The notes under the pieces are model-generated. The model saw nothing but the letters and a program-made list of their open reading frames with translations, did not search any database and was not told the origin of the DNA. The translations under genes and the position numbers were made by a program. A stretch of 64,000 nucleotides of DNA from an uncultured Synechococcus sp. GTDB taxonomy: Bacteria > Cyanobacteriota > Cyanobacteriia > PCC-6307 > Cyanobiaceae. Shown here piece by piece: positions 16,089 to 26,043 of the stretch. Position 1 is the first letter of the stretch. Every line of letters begins with the position of its first letter. The stretch covers positions 62,001 through 126,000 of the forward strand of contig CAJXPL010000002.1 of the NCBI GenBank assembly GCA_913057985.1, read 5' to 3'.

Positions 16089-18616
16089 CCGTGCCCGAAC
16101 TGCTGTCACCTGCCGGCGACTGGGCTGCGATGAAGGCGGCCGCTGCCTCCGGTGCCGATGCGGTGTATTTCGGCGTTGATGCCTTCAACGCCCGCCAGCG
16201 GGCTGAGAATTTCCGACTGCAAGACCTTCCTGAAGTGATGCAGTGGCTGCATCAGCGGGGGGTGAAGGGATTCCTCACCTTCAACGTGTTGGTGTTCAGC
16301 GATGAATTGGAGGCAGCGGCTCAGTTGCTGATCGCTGCAGATCGAGCCGGTGTGGATGCGGTGATTGTCCAGGACGTGGGGCTCTGTCGCCTGGCCCAGC
16401 GGCTGGTGCCGAACCTCTGTGTGCACGGCTCAACCCAGATGTCGATCACCAGTGCCGCGGGTATTGCCCAGGCTGCGGCGCTCGGTTGCGAGCGGGTGGT
16501 GCTGGCCCGTGAGCTGGCCCTGCGTGATCTCGAGCGCCTGCAGACACAACTGATCCAGCGGAACCTTGCGATGCCGTTGGAGGTGTTTGTGCACGGCGCC
16601 CTTTGCGTCGCCTATTCCGGTCAATGTCTGACCAGTGAATCCCTCGGGCAGCGCAGTGCCAATCGAGGTGAGTGTGCCCAGGCCTGTCGCCTGCCCTACG
16701 AAATGGTGGTGGATGGTCAACCCCACCCCCTTGAAGACCAGCGCTACCTCCTCTCGCCCCAGGATCTGGCGGCATGGGAGCTGCTGCCGGAGTTGCAGCG
16801 CATCGGCGTGGCCAGCCTCAAGATCGAAGGGCGTCTGAAGGACGCTGCCTACGTGGCTGCCGTCACCGACGCCTATCGCCAGCGCCTGGATCAAACCCCC
16901 GCTTCGGCGCCGCAGGTGCAACGCCAGCTTGAGCTGGCCTTTTCCCGAGGCCTGTCCACCGGTTGGCTTGAAGGGGTGAACCATCGCCGTCTGGTGCATG
17001 GCCGCTGGAGCAAGAAGCGGGGCCCGCTGCTGGGGCAGTTGCTGCGGGTGGAACGGGGTGGTTGGTTGCATCTGCGCAGCCGGGAACAGCTGCATCCCGG
17101 GCAGGGCCTTGTGCTGGAACAACTGTCGTCCGACCCGCTGCAGCCGCCTCGGGAGATCGGTGGCCGGATCATGGTGTGCGAGCGGATGGGCGACGAACGC
17201 TGGAAGCTGCGCCTGGGGCCCGATCGTGTGGATGGCTCTGGCTTGAGAGCTGGCGCCTCGGTCTGGCTCACCAGTGATCCCGATTGGCAGTCCCGTTGGC
17301 AGCGTGCCGCCCGTCGCACGGTGGAGGCTCGGTCCAGGGATCTGGCGCTGCGGGTGTCCGGTCGGCTGGATGCCCCGCTGGAGTTGCAGGTGCTGGAGCC
17401 CCAGGGATTTGAGCTGAAGCTCTGCAGCACCATGCCGCTGCAGAGAGCTTCGCAGCGCCCCCTTGACCGGGTACGGCTTGAGCAGCAATTGGGACGCCTT
17501 GGGGGAACCGGTTGGTCGCTTCAGCATCTGGAGATCGAACTGGAGGGCGATCTTTTTCTGCCCGTGGCGGAACTGAACCGCATGCGCAGGGCTCTGCTTG
17601 AGCAGTTGGAGGCCACAGGGGATTGCAGCACCGATTCAGGCCCTGTCCCTGCAGCCACCAAAACGGCAGACCCAACGGAGCTGCTGGCTCAGATGTGCCC
17701 ACCAGCTGTCGCTCCCCTCAGCGCGACCAAGCCAGGCTTGGTGGTGCTGGTGCGCAGCCTGGAGCAGCTGCAGGCCTTGGTGGATCTCTCCGGCACGGAC
17801 CTGCCGATTCGCTCGGTGGTGGCGGATCTCGAGCAGCCTCGGGAGCTGCGGGAAGCGGTGGCGATCGGTCTAGGCTGCTGGCCTGAGGGTGTATGGCTGG
17901 CCGGTGCACGGATCACACGGCCTGATGAACGCTGGTCGCTTGAGCCACTGATTAGGGCCCGCCCTGACGGTTTCCTGGTGCGAAATGCCGATCAGCTGGA
18001 GGTGCTCACGCCGCTGGCCCCCTGCATTGGTGACTTTTCCCTCAACACCTCCAACCCCCTCAGTTTCCAATGGTATCGCGACCACTGGAATCTGCAGCGG
18101 CTCACGGCCAGTTACGACCTCAACCTTCAGCAACTGCTGGATCTGGCCGCCGCCGTTGATCCAGCGTTGCTGGAGGTCACCCTTCATCAGCACATGCCGT
18201 TGTTCCACATGGAGCATTGCCTGTTCTGTGCGTTTCTCTCCGATGGCAAAGACCACACCGATTGCGGTCGCCCCTGTGAGAAGCACCACGTCACTCTGCG
18301 GGACCGCAGTGGCGTTGAACATCCCCTGCGGGCTGATCTGGGTTGTCGCAACACGCTCTTCAATGGAACGGCACAATCCGGCGTGGAGGCGCTTCCATCG
18401 CTGCTTCGGGCTGGCGTGCGCAGGATCCGGCTTGAACTTCTCGATGAGGATGCCGCTGCGACGCACCGGCGCGTCAGCCTTTATGCCGAGGCTCTGGCGG
18501 GTCGGATGGCCACCCAGGAGGTCTGGGCCCAGGAGCAGATCCACCACCAGCTGGGCGTCACCCGCGGCAGCCTGCGCAGCAAGGGTCCGGAGCGCACCAG
18601 CCGATTCTCACGTTGA
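16085..18616 (+). CDS. U32 family peptidase (COG0826, RlhA/YdcP-like)
   Basis: U32 proteins include collagenase-like peptidases and RNA-hydroxylation factors such as E. coli RlhA; the exact role here is unknown. 843 residues from TTG 16085, with GTG at 16091 as alternative. The N-terminus PELLSPAGDWAAMKAA and the U32 signature EVFVHGALCVAYSGQCLTS near residue 167 are clear. Further Cys residues (ECAQAC; CLFCAFL; CGRPCEKHH) probably bind a metal cluster. A C-terminal DUF3656-like part makes it longer than RlhA. Overlaps the VanY stop as TTGA. Confidence 0.85.
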   Translation: MTVPELLSPAGDWAAMKAAAASGADAVYFGVDAFNARQRAENFRLQDLPEVMQWLHQRGVKGFLTFNVLVFSDELEAAAQLLIAADRAGVDAVIVQDVGLCRLAQRLVPNLCVHGSTQMSITSAAGIAQAAALGCERVVLARELALRDLERLQTQLIQRNLAMPLEVFVHGALCVAYSGQCLTSESLGQRSANRGECAQACRLPYEMVVDGQPHPLEDQRYLLSPQDLAAWELLPELQRIGVASLKIEGRLKDAAYVAAVTDAYRQRLDQTPASAPQVQRQLELAFSRGLSTGWLEGVNHRRLVHGRWSKKRGPLLGQLLRVERGGWLHLRSREQLHPGQGLVLEQLSSDPLQPPREIGGRIMVCERMGDERWKLRLGPDRVDGSGLRAGASVWLTSDPDWQSRWQRAARRTVEARSRDLALRVSGRLDAPLELQVLEPQGFELKLCSTMPLQRASQRPLDRVRLEQQLGRLGGTGWSLQHLEIELEGDLFLPVAELNRMRRALLEQLEATGDCSTDSGPVPAATKTADPTELLAQMCPPAVAPLSATKPGLVVLVRSLEQLQALVDLSGTDLPIRSVVADLEQPRELREAVAIGLGCWPEGVWLAGARITRPDERWSLEPLIRARPDGFLVRNADQLEVLTPLAPCIGDFSLNTSNPLSFQWYRDHWNLQRLTASYDLNLQQLLDLAAAVDPALLEVTLHQHMPLFHMEHCLFCAFLSDGKDHTDCGRPCEKHHVTLRDRSGVEHPLRADLGCRNTLFNGTAQSGVEALPSLLRAGVRRIRLELLDEDAAATHRRVSLYAEALAGRMATQEVWAQEQIHHQLGVTRGSLRSKGPERTSRFSR

Positions 18617-18673
18617 GATAACCTGTCGCACTGCGCCTTTGGCGTTCTTCACAAATACTTACGGTCAGCCCGC

Positions 18674-20482
18674 ATGAGCGCCAACAACAAGGCGATCCGC
18701 AACATCGCGATCATCGCCCACGTTGACCACGGCAAGACGACTCTGGTCGATTCGCTGTTGGCGCAGTCAGGAATTTTCCGCGACAACGAGGCCGTCCCCA
18801 CCTGTGTGATGGACTCCAACGACCTGGAGCGTGAGCGGGGCATCACGATCCTGTCGAAAAACACGGCGGTCACCTACAACGACACCCGGATCAACATCGT
18901 TGACACCCCTGGTCACGCCGATTTCGGTGGAGAAGTGGAGCGGGTGCTGGGCATGGTTGACGGTTGCCTGCTGATCGTGGATGCCAACGAGGGGCCGATG
19001 CCCCAGACCCGTTTTGTGCTGAAGAAGGCCCTCGAGCAGGGTCTTCGTCCGATCGTCTTCGTCAACAAGATCGACCGGGCCCGGGTGGATCCCGAGACCG
19101 CCGTCGACAAGGTGCTCGACCTCTTCCTCGAACTCGGCGCTGACGATGATCAGTGCGATTTCCCCTACCTGTTCGGCAGCGGTCTCGGAGGCTTCGCCAA
19201 GCCCGACATGAAGACCGACAGCGACAACATGCGTCCGCTGTTCGATGCCATCCTGCGCCACGTTCCGCCCCCGGTTGGTGATCCGGAGAAGCCCCTCCAG
19301 CTGCAAATCACTACCCTTGACTATTCCGACTTCCTCGGCCGGATCATCATTGGCCGCGTTCACAACGGAAAAATCAAGCAGGGTCAGAACGCTGCGCTGA
19401 TCAAGGACGACGGCAGCATCAAGAAGGGCCGCATCAGCAAGCTGCTGGGCTTCGAGGGTCTGCAGCGCGTCGAGATCGAAGAGGCGTCTGCCGGTGATCT
19501 GGTGGCCGTGGCTGGCTTTGACGACGTCAACATCGGCGAAACCATCGCCTGCCCCGATGAGCCCACCGCTCTGCCGCTGATCAAGGTGGATGAGCCCACC
19601 CTGCAGATGACCTTCGTCGTCAACGATTCACCCTTCGCGGGCAAGGAAGGCAAGTTCGTCACCAGCCGTCAGGTGCGTGACCGCCTGCAGCGTGAGTTGC
19701 TCACCAACGTTGCCCTGCGTGTGGAAGACACCGATTCACCGGACCGTTTTGCGGTGAGTGGTCGCGGTGAGCTGCACCTCGGCATCCTGATCGAGACCAT
19801 GCGCCGTGAGGGCTATGAGTTCCAGGTGTCCCAGCCGCAGGTGATTTACCGCACCATCGATGGCACCCCCTGCGAGCCGGTGGAAACCCTGGTGATGGAT
19901 GTGCCTGAACCAGCGGTGGGCAGCTGCATCGAAAAACTGGGCACCCGCAAGGGAGAGATGCAGAACATGGAAACCAGCGCTGATGGCCGCACCCAGCTGG
20001 AGTTCATCGTTCCCTCCCGCGGTCTGATCGGTTTCCGCGGTGAATTCATCCGGGCCACCCGCGGCGAAGGAATCATGAGCCATTCCTTCTATGAATACCG
20101 GCCGATGATGGGTGAATTCGACACCCGCCGGAACGGTGTGCTGATCGCCTTCGAAGAGGGAACAGCAACGTTCTATGCCCTTAAGAACGCCGAGGACCGC
20201 GGCCAGTTCTTCATCAGCCCGGGCACCAAGGTCTACAAGGGAATGATCATCGGGGAATACAACCGGCCTCAGGACCTCGAGATCAACGTCTGCAAGACCA
20301 AGCAGCTCACCAACATGCGTTCCGCGGGCGCTGAGGAACTGGACACGCTGCAAGCACCGGTGCAGATGACGCTGGAGCGCGCGCTGGAATACATCGGTCC
20401 CGATGAGATGCTCGAAGTCACGCCCGAGTCGATCCGTCTGCGCAAACTTCCCGGCAAGAAGCCTGCCAAGTCCAAGCGCTGA
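18674..20482 (+). CDS. typA: Translational GTPase TypA/BipA
   Basis: Ribosome-associated GTPase, 602 residues, with G1 [10 protein letters not shown]2 region ERERGITI, G3 [11 protein letters not shown]4 NKIDR, followed by EF-G-like domains and the BipA-specific C-terminal domain ([20 protein letters not shown], about residues 533-552). It acts in ribosome assembly and stress translation. Its TGA overlaps the ATG of the DUF309 gene. Confidence 0.97.
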   Translation: MSANNKAIRNIAIIAHVDHGKTTLVDSLLAQSGIFRDNEAVPTCVMDSNDLERERGITILSKNTAVTYNDTRINIVDTPGHADFGGEVERVLGMVDGCLLIVDANEGPMPQTRFVLKKALEQGLRPIVFVNKIDRARVDPETAVDKVLDLFLELGADDDQCDFPYLFGSGLGGFAKPDMKTDSDNMRPLFDAILRHVPPPVGDPEKPLQLQITTLDYSDFLGRIIIGRVHNGKIKQGQNAALIKDDGSIKKGRISKLLGFEGLQRVEIEEASAGDLVAVAGFDDVNIGETIACPDEPTALPLIKVDEPTLQMTFVVNDSPFAGKEGKFVTSRQVRDRLQRELLTNVALRVEDTDSPDRFAVSGRGELHLGILIETMRREGYEFQVSQPQVIYRTIDGTPCEPVETLVMDVPEPAVGSCIEKLGTRKGEMQNMETSADGRTQLEFIVPSRGLIGFRGEFIRATRGEGIMSHSFYEYRPMMGEFDTRRNGVLIAFEEGTATFYALKNAEDRGQFFISPGTKVYKGMIIGEYNRPQDLEINVCKTKQLTNMRSAGAEELDTLQAPVQMTLERALEYIGPDEMLEVTPESIRLRKLPGKKPAKSKR

Positions 20483-20838
20483 TGCCTCAGGCGGACCCTC
20501 GCTTTCAGCAGGGTGTGGAGCTCTTCAATGCGGGTGAGTGGTACGCCGCTCATGATCTGTTTGAGGAGCTCTGGCATGAAACAGCTGATCCGGAACGGCG
20601 CAGCCTTCAGGGGATCCTGCAGGTGGCGGTAGCGCAGTTGCATCTGCAACGGGGCAACCGGCGCGGTGCCACGATTCTTTTCGGTGAAGCTCTGGGTCGT
20701 CTCAAACGTCCTGGAACCCCGGATCTTGGCTTGGATCTTGCGTCTCTGTGCCGTGCTGTGCAACAGCGGCTTGAGGAGCTTCAGCAGGATGGGGATCCCG
20801 AGTCATGCACTGTCCCTGTTCTTGAGTTCATGCGCTGA
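20482..20838 (+). CDS. DUF309 domain protein
   Basis: Small helical protein, 118 residues. The family motif is present: GVELFNAGEWYAAHDLFEE, with LWHE following, then GILQVAVAQLHLQRGN. The biochemical function of DUF309 is unknown. Start overlaps the typA stop (TGATG), so it is probably translated from the typA message. Confidence 0.85.
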   Translation: MPQADPRFQQGVELFNAGEWYAAHDLFEELWHETADPERRSLQGILQVAVAQLHLQRGNRRGATILFGEALGRLKRPGTPDLGLDLASLCRAVQQRLEELQQDGDPESCTVPVLEFMR

Positions 20839-20873
20839 AGCGCCGGTAATCTCGGCGAACTTAGGCAGGTGGT

Positions 20874-21326
20874 GTGGCAGTGAAAGCAATGCTCCGTTCT
20901 CGGGGGCTTCTATTAGCTCTGCACCTTCTGGCCACCCTGTGGCCCCTGTTGTCGGCCCAGGCTCAGCAAACAGCTGACGCAGGCGTCATCACGATTGAGT
21001 CTGATCTTCAATCGGCCGACAACGCTAACGGTGTGATCACCGCCAGCGGCAATGTTCGCTTGGTGCATGCCGGTCGCGGTTTGGTGGCCACCAGCCGACA
21101 GGCCCAGTACTTCACGGAAGAAGACCGGATTGTGCTGAGTGGTGATGTGGATGTGATCCAGGCTGATGGCAACCAGCTGCGCGCTGATCGCTTCACCTAT
21201 TTGCTGGACGAAGGTCGTGCGATTGCTAGCCCTGTTCCCGGCCAGCAGGTGTTCAGTCAGTGGTCGCTCACTACCGGTCAACCCGTGCTCGACGTTCAGG
21301 CCGAGACAAACCCGGTGACTCCATGA
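20874..21326 (+). CDS. LptA/OstA-like periplasmic lipopolysaccharide transport protein
   Basis: Probable periplasmic bridge protein for lipopolysaccharide export, 150 residues. GTG start at 20874 with AGGCAGG upstream. A signal peptide (positively charged MAVKAMLRSRG, hydrophobic core, cleavage after AQA near residue 30) is followed by an OstA-type beta-jellyroll region (NGVITASGNVRLVHAGRGLVA; DRIVLSGDVDV). The identity rests on this pattern plus its position before lptB and lptF/G, with an ATGA overlap into lptB. Confidence 0.8.
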   Translation: MAVKAMLRSRGLLLALHLLATLWPLLSAQAQQTADAGVITIESDLQSADNANGVITASGNVRLVHAGRGLVATSRQAQYFTEEDRIVLSGDVDVIQADGNQLRADRFTYLLDEGRAIASPVPGQQVFSQWSLTTGQPVLDVQAETNPVTP

Positions 21327-22051
21327 CCCTGGAACTGTCGAATGTCTCCATCACCCTTGGGGGCCGCCAGTTGGTGAAGGGCTTGGATCTGAAGCTTGCC
21401 CCCGGCGAGGTGGTCGGCCTTCTCGGTCCCAATGGAGCTGGAAAAACCACCACCTTCAATCTGGTGATTGGTTTGCTCTCCCCTGATCAGGGCGAGGTGA
21501 CCGTGAACGGTGAGCGGGTCACCCATCTGTCCATGCCGGAGCGAGCCCGGCTTGGTGTGGGTTACCTACCCCAGGAAGCGAGTGTGTTTCGCAATCTCAC
21601 GGTGCGTGAAAATCTGGATATCGCTCTTGAACAGACCGATCTCAGCTCCGAGCAGCGTCGCGATCGGCGCCAGCAGCTAATCGAGGACTTTCACCTCAGC
21701 GCGTTCATCAACCGTCTTGGCTTCCAACTCTCCGGGGGTGAACGTCGCCGTTGCGAAGTGGCCAGGGCACTTGCCTCGGGTGCCAACGGACCGACGTATC
21801 TGCTTTTGGATGAACCCTTTGCCGGCGTCGACCCCCTTGCGGTGGCGGATTTGCAGCAATTGATCGAGGGGTTGCGCTCCCGGGGCATGGGGATTCTGAT
21901 CACCGATCACAACGTGCGCGAAACACTGGCCACCACCGATCGGGCTTACATCCTCAACGACGGTGCAGTGTTGGCCGCAGGACGTTCCGAGGAGGTGGCA
22001 GCTGATCCACAGGTGCGTCGTTATTACCTCGGGGAGGGATTCCAACTGTGA
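21323..22051 (+). CDS. lptB: Lipopolysaccharide export ATP-binding protein LptB
   Basis: ATPase of the Lpt machine that lifts lipopolysaccharide from the inner membrane, 242 residues. Walker A GPNGAGKTT, the LptB-typical GYLPQEASVFRNLTV, signature LSGGERRRCEVARAL, Walker B LLLDEPFAGVDP and the ITDHNVRET switch are all present. The ATG at 21323 overlaps the LptA-like stop; the open frame upstream of it is not used. Its TGA overlaps the next gene's GTG. Confidence 0.95.
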   Translation: MTLELSNVSITLGGRQLVKGLDLKLAPGEVVGLLGPNGAGKTTTFNLVIGLLSPDQGEVTVNGERVTHLSMPERARLGVGYLPQEASVFRNLTVRENLDIALEQTDLSSEQRRDRRQQLIEDFHLSAFINRLGFQLSGGERRRCEVARALASGANGPTYLLLDEPFAGVDPLAVADLQQLIEGLRSRGMGILITDHNVRETLATTDRAYILNDGAVLAAGRSEEVAADPQVRRYYLGEGFQL

Positions 22052-23211
22052 TTTTGGATCGTCTCAAACGGGCAACCTGGATGCGGCTGGATCTTCTGGA
22101 TCGTTGGTTGCTCAAGGAGCTTCTTGGTCCGCTTCTGTTCTTCATTGCCCTGTTCACTCTGCTGCTGCTCACGGGTGGCGTGATGTTTGAACTGGTGCGG
22201 CAGATGGTCGACAAGAACCTGCCGATCACGATCGCGGTTCAGGTGCTGCTGTTCAGCATTCCGCGTTGGCTGGCCTTCTCAGTGCCGATCGGAACGCTGA
22301 TGGCATCCCTGTTCGTGTTCACCCGTCTTTCTGCAAACAACGAACTCACCGCCCTGAGAAGCCTCGGCATCACCACGAAGCGGATAATCAGTGCCGCTCT
22401 CGCCCTCTCGATGGCGATGACCCTGTTCACCTTCGTTCTCAACGACGTGGTGGTGCCCCGCAGCCAACGCTATGCAGAGGTGAGCTTGAAGCGCGCCTTG
22501 GGGCGTTCTCTCGCCAGTGAGACTGGACGCGACGTCATTTATCCCCGCTTCGGCAGACGCATTGGTTCAGATGGTGAGAAGGGTGACAAGGGCCTGCTTC
22601 AACTGTTTTATTCCCGCAAATTCCAGAACGGCCAAATGCTGGATGTGACGGTTCTGGATTTCACCAGACCCGGTCTTACCCAGATGTTGCGTGCTGATCG
22701 AGCCATCTGGAATGAGGCCCAAGCCAGCTGGGATTTCATGGGTGGCCAGATTCTGACTTTGGCGGCGAATGGCAGTTCAACCAAGGCCGATTTCGATCGT
22801 TACGTCTATCCCCTGGGATCTGGGCCGCTGCGTTTGGCGGGGATTGAGAACGATGCCGTGAACATGACCGTTGCTGAAGCACTGCAGGCCCAAAGGGTGT
22901 ACGAAGAGGCCGGCAGCATCAAGGAAGCCCGCAAAATCCGTGTGCGGATCCAGGAGAAGTTCACGGTTCCGATGGCCTGTCTGGTGTTTGGCTTGTTTGG
23001 AGCCACCCTCGGCGCTCAGCCCAGCTACCGAAGCAGCCGAAGCTTCTCGTTTGTGCTCACCCTCGGCATCATCGCTGTCTATTACGTGATTGGTTTCAGC
23101 TTCAGTTCCCTCGGGGTGAAGGGAACCCTGCCGCCGATCCTGGCGGCCTGGCTGCCTGTGATGTTGTTTCTCGGGGCGGGTGGTCTGTTGCTGAAACAGG
23201 CCAGTCGCTGA
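22048..23211 (+). CDS. LptF/LptG family permease (YjgP/YjgQ)
   Basis: Inner-membrane permease of the lipopolysaccharide exporter, 387 residues. Three N-terminal membrane helices (about 24-48, 68-90, 108-130), a periplasmic jellyroll region (about 145-290) and three C-terminal helices: the LptF/LptG layout. The coupling segment [19 protein letters not shown] near residue 75 is characteristic. GTG start overlapping the lptB stop. Only one copy is here; cyanobacteria often carry a single gene, which would form a homodimer. Confidence 0.9.
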   Translation: MILDRLKRATWMRLDLLDRWLLKELLGPLLFFIALFTLLLLTGGVMFELVRQMVDKNLPITIAVQVLLFSIPRWLAFSVPIGTLMASLFVFTRLSANNELTALRSLGITTKRIISAALALSMAMTLFTFVLNDVVVPRSQRYAEVSLKRALGRSLASETGRDVIYPRFGRRIGSDGEKGDKGLLQLFYSRKFQNGQMLDVTVLDFTRPGLTQMLRADRAIWNEAQASWDFMGGQILTLAANGSSTKADFDRYVYPLGSGPLRLAGIENDAVNMTVAEALQAQRVYEEAGSIKEARKIRVRIQEKFTVPMACLVFGLFGATLGAQPSYRSSRSFSFVLTLGIIAVYYVIGFSFSSLGVKGTLPPILAAWLPVMLFLGAGGLLLKQASR

Positions 23212-23231
23212 TTGGCCGGGGCAGAATCGAC

Positions 23232-24164
23232 GTGTCTTCAGGAAATGGTGTGCTGAACACGCCCTTTGAGCTAGTCACCAGTCTTGGTTTCGCTGGCTTT
23301 GTGTTGCTGCTGCTGGCCATGCCCCTGGCTTTCTGGGCGGTGTCCAGCCAGTCCCGGGCGGGCTTGGTGCGGCTGCTGGTGGCCGTCGCCAACCTTCTGT
23401 TCACGGCTCAGCTCATTTTGCGTTGGTGGCAATCCGGCCACTTCCCGATCAGCAACCTGTACGAATCCCTGTGCTTTCTCGCCTGGGCTTGCACCCTCAC
23501 CCAGCTGCTGGTGGAACGGGCCTGGCCTTCTCCCGTCGTTGCGGCTGCGGCCACCCCCATGGGCCTTGGTTGCATTGCCTTCGCCAGCTTTGCCTTGCCC
23601 GATCAATTGCAGTCAGCGGCTCCTCTGGTTCCCGCCCTGCGCTCAAGCTGGTTGGTCATGCATGTGAGCGTGATCATGGTGAGTTACGCCGCACTGCTGG
23701 TGGGATCCCTGCTCTCTTTGGCGGTGTTGGTCACCCATCGCGACCAATCCCTGGAACTGCGGAGCAGTTCCATTGGCAGTGGTGGATATCGTCAGGCGGC
23801 CTCGATCGCGAATGGTGGTTCTGTTCAGCTGCAATCGGTTCAGCTGAGCACCAATGAGCAACTCGATAGCCTCAGTTATCGCACGATCACGGTTGGGTTC
23901 TTGATGCTCACAGTGGGTATCGTGAGTGGTGCTGTTTGGGCGAATGAAGCCTGGGGCAGCTACTGGAGCTGGGATCCCAAGGAAACCTGGGCCTTGATCT
24001 GCTGGCTGGTGTATGCCGCTTATCTGCACACCCGCCTCAGTCGCGGTTGGCAGGGCCGACGCCCAGCTCTTGTGGCTGTGGTTGGTCTTGTGGTGATCGC
24101 TGTTTGTTACATCGGGGTGAATCTGCTGGGCATCGGTTTGCATAGCTACGGATGGTTTTTTTAG
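23232..24164 (+). CDS. ccsA: Cytochrome c biogenesis protein CcsA
   Basis: Haem-handling membrane protein of the system II c-type cytochrome assembly complex, 310 residues. The tryptophan-rich WWD-type motif is [20 protein letters not shown] near residue 240; conserved His residues occur near [14 protein letters not shown] and LHTRLSRGW. About eight membrane helices are visible. GTG start at 23232. It supplies cytochromes c6, cM and f. The partner Ccs1 is not in this window. Confidence 0.94.
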   Translation: MSSGNGVLNTPFELVTSLGFAGFVLLLLAMPLAFWAVSSQSRAGLVRLLVAVANLLFTAQLILRWWQSGHFPISNLYESLCFLAWACTLTQLLVERAWPSPVVAAAATPMGLGCIAFASFALPDQLQSAAPLVPALRSSWLVMHVSVIMVSYAALLVGSLLSLAVLVTHRDQSLELRSSSIGSGGYRQAASIANGGSVQLQSVQLSTNEQLDSLSYRTITVGFLMLTVGIVSGAVWANEAWGSYWSWDPKETWALICWLVYAAYLHTRLSRGWQGRRPALVAVVGLVVIAVCYIGVNLLGIGLHSYGWFF

Positions 24165-24195
24165 CGAGCCGTAGCTGTCTGAACTCAATAGAGGC

Positions 24196-24672
24196 TCAAC
24201 CGCCATCCACCTGACATCCAACAAGGGCACCGCCAACAGCCCCGGCAGGAATCGACCAGATCCAGTTGTCTTTCGTGGCTAGTACACCACCTAAGGCTCC
24301 ACCAAGTACACCGCCAGCGAGAGTTCCTTCTAGACAGGAATTGTCGTCTTTGGTTGAAGGATGCTCAACAATGGTTTGGTTACCCGAGTTCCCCGGTGAA
24401 TGAACATGATGGTCATGAGCAAGTTGACCTTTCTGGTGTTTATGGCTTTTTCGTCCATGGAAGTGAAAATTCTTTGGGCAAGGGCGCTCAACTTTTTCCT
24501 CGCGACTGCTGACGTATCCAGGCTTATCTCGAGTGCCAGGGTGGTAAGTCTCAACGTAATGGCTTTTGTAGCAAGTTTTCGCTTGAGAATATGTTTTGTG
24601 AGCTAATGCCGGTTCACTTATGGCTGTTGCTAATGCTGCAACTGCCATAAGTACGGGCAAATGATTATTCAT
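24196..24672 (-). CDS. Secreted His-rich protein with C-terminal glycine-zipper segment
   Basis: Unrecognised, 158 residues. A signal peptide (hydrophobic VLMAVAALATAISEPALA, cleavage near residue 24) precedes a region rich in His, Lys and Cys (KNFHFHGRKSHKHQKGQL; AHDHHVH), then a glycine-zipper-like hydrophobic hairpin (TLAGGVLGGALGGVLA and IPAGAVGGALVG). The fold suggests a small periplasmic or outer-membrane-associated protein, possibly metal binding. ATG at 24672 is preferred; a TTG at 24678 is in frame. It is AT-richer than its neighbours and borders a gene-poor stretch. Confidence 0.6.
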   Translation of the reverse strand: MNNHLPVLMAVAALATAISEPALAHKTYSQAKTCYKSHYVETYHPGTRDKPGYVSSREEKVERPCPKNFHFHGRKSHKHQKGQLAHDHHVHSPGNSGNQTIVEHPSTKDDNSCLEGTLAGGVLGGALGGVLATKDNWIWSIPAGAVGGALVGCQVDGG

Positions 24673-24678
24673 GATCAA

Positions 24679-25760
24679 TAGAATAAATCGCTCAAATTAT
24701 TCTAGATCCTCTAGTTGCATCAGACATCTCAGCTTCAGTTGGATCTGTTGCAGGATGCATCCATTTGCGAATTTATTGGTTCTTGCTGTACGTTTTTAAT
24801 GTGAATTTTGCCTTTAATCAATCCCTGGGATGCGGGATTGATCCTTTGGCCTAGATCCCTTATTCCAGGGATGTTTCGCCCGGGCTCATCCGTGAAGACC
24901 GCGCAACAACAGTGGAAGAGATTCTTGAGCTGTAAGCCTGAAGCTGTGGATGGAGAGCATGGTGGAGATGTGGGCCTGGCAGCGCAAGCGGCCGCCACAA
25001 GGGGATCGAGGCCTTACGGACTCTCCCCACCACTCAGGGGGGATCGAGGTCCACTTGGACTCTCCCCCCACATCAATCAACTCTGGGTTGTGATTACAAC
25101 CCTCTCCTGTGCAGTAGGAACGAACAAAGCAGCGCCTGCAGGGACATTCCTCACTGAGACGAGCGATGCCGGGTCGTTTGTTGGGAGGTGTCGCTCTCTT
25201 CTGCTTCTGAACGCAGATAACGCTTCCGCTGCGCCGATTCCAGGCCAGACAGCAAGACAGCGCGTCTTGAAGGTGCGACCCGCTGGGGCCGATCAAGACC
25301 CCGAAGCAGTGGATGAATGCCTCGCCTGCTCATGCTGTTCTCCCGGTTATGCGTGAATCTCGCGCCGTGACCTGTGGTCCATCGCGTGACTCAATCATTC
25401 CATGATCTTCAGTCTTGTTTTGTGATCCACGTCACTGATTGGCGTGATGCCCTTCCAAGCTGTTGTTGGCTTCTCAGGACATGCATCAAGCCAACGTGCA
25501 ATAAGGAAGGCCACCCCTGCAAAGGGATGGCCTAAACCTTGTTGGCGTTCTTTGAAGCTGAACGAAGCGTCTGGCTGTATGGCTTGTCAGACCAGTCAGG
25601 CAGCTTCTAGATCTTGCTCAGTTGGACCGTCGTCACGCATTGGACGCCTCCCACTTCGACTCTTCCAGTCTCCTCCAGAGGAGATGCTTTCATCATCCGT
25701 ATTTCAACTCAGTGCCAGGTAGGGGAGCCTGGCACTGCCCGCTGCGCAAAGTCATCGGAA
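24679..25760. other. Gene-poor stretch with a ~38-base imperfect direct repeat
   Basis: No convincing gene in about 1.1 kb. Open frames on either strand lack recognisable composition. At 25001-25030 and 25039-25069 two imperfect copies share GGGGATCGAGG and GGACTCTCCCC at a 38-base period. On the minus strand a 14-codon frame starting with ATG at 25649, behind GGGAGG, runs into a stop, and a different frame downstream ends at TAG just before a hairpin at 25506-25531; this looks like a small decayed gene. A 60-residue basic frame (25151-25333, minus) is also possible. Confidence 0.35.
25711..25736 (-). terminator. Perfect 9-bp hairpin downstream of the 42-aa membrane peptide gene
   Basis: Arms AGTGCCAGG and CCTGGCACT enclose an 8-base loop. 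It lies 25 bases past the stop of the small minus-strand gene at 25761-25889. There is no T-run, so termination by this hairpin alone is uncertain. Confidence 0.35.
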
Positions 25761-25889
25761 TTATTGAGCCAGATGTTGAAGGACTGCACCGATATTCATG
25801 CTCCCTTTGAGATATCCGGCAAAAGCCAATGCGATTACACCAGCATTCAGCGCCAGGAAGGCGGCAACCAGTTTGACGTCATCATTCAT
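25761..25889 (-). CDS. 42-residue single-pass membrane peptide
   Basis: Unrecognised. ATG at 25887-25889, TAA at 25761-25763. A short acidic start (MNDDVK) is followed by one hydrophobic helix (LVAAFLALNAGVIALAFAGY, residues 7-26), then KGSMN and a short amphipathic tail. This is the shape of small thylakoid or complex-associated subunits, but I cannot match it to any named Psb, Psa, Pet or Ndh subunit. The ribosome site is weak. Support comes from the coherent membrane segment and a hairpin 25 bases downstream. Confidence 0.5.
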   Translation of the reverse strand: MNDDVKLVAAFLALNAGVIALAFAGYLKGSMNIGAVLQHLAQ

Positions 25890-25986
25890 CCGTTGATTAT
25901 CGGAGGCCTGTTCGCATCACTGTGGCCATCAAATCTTTGGAGATGTTGAAACTGCTCAAGCGCTGGGCTCTTTCTTGAAGTGCGCA

Positions 25987-26016
25987 TAAAAAAAGCCCGG
26001 CATCGGCTGCCGGGCT
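25987..26016 (-). terminator. Rho-independent terminator of rpe
   Basis: Nine-bp perfect stem (AGCCCGGCA with TGCCGGGCT) around a 5-base loop, followed on the minus strand by seven T residues (A-run at 25988-25994 on plus). It lies 28 bases after the rpe stop. Confidence 0.9.
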
Positions 26017-26043
26017 TGTGGCGGTCAGTTGACGGTCTGCTGA

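Noticed and set aside
24808-25356. 182-codon plus-strand frame in the gene-poor stretch
   Set aside because: Composition is not protein-like and it spans the imperfect direct repeats; no family features.
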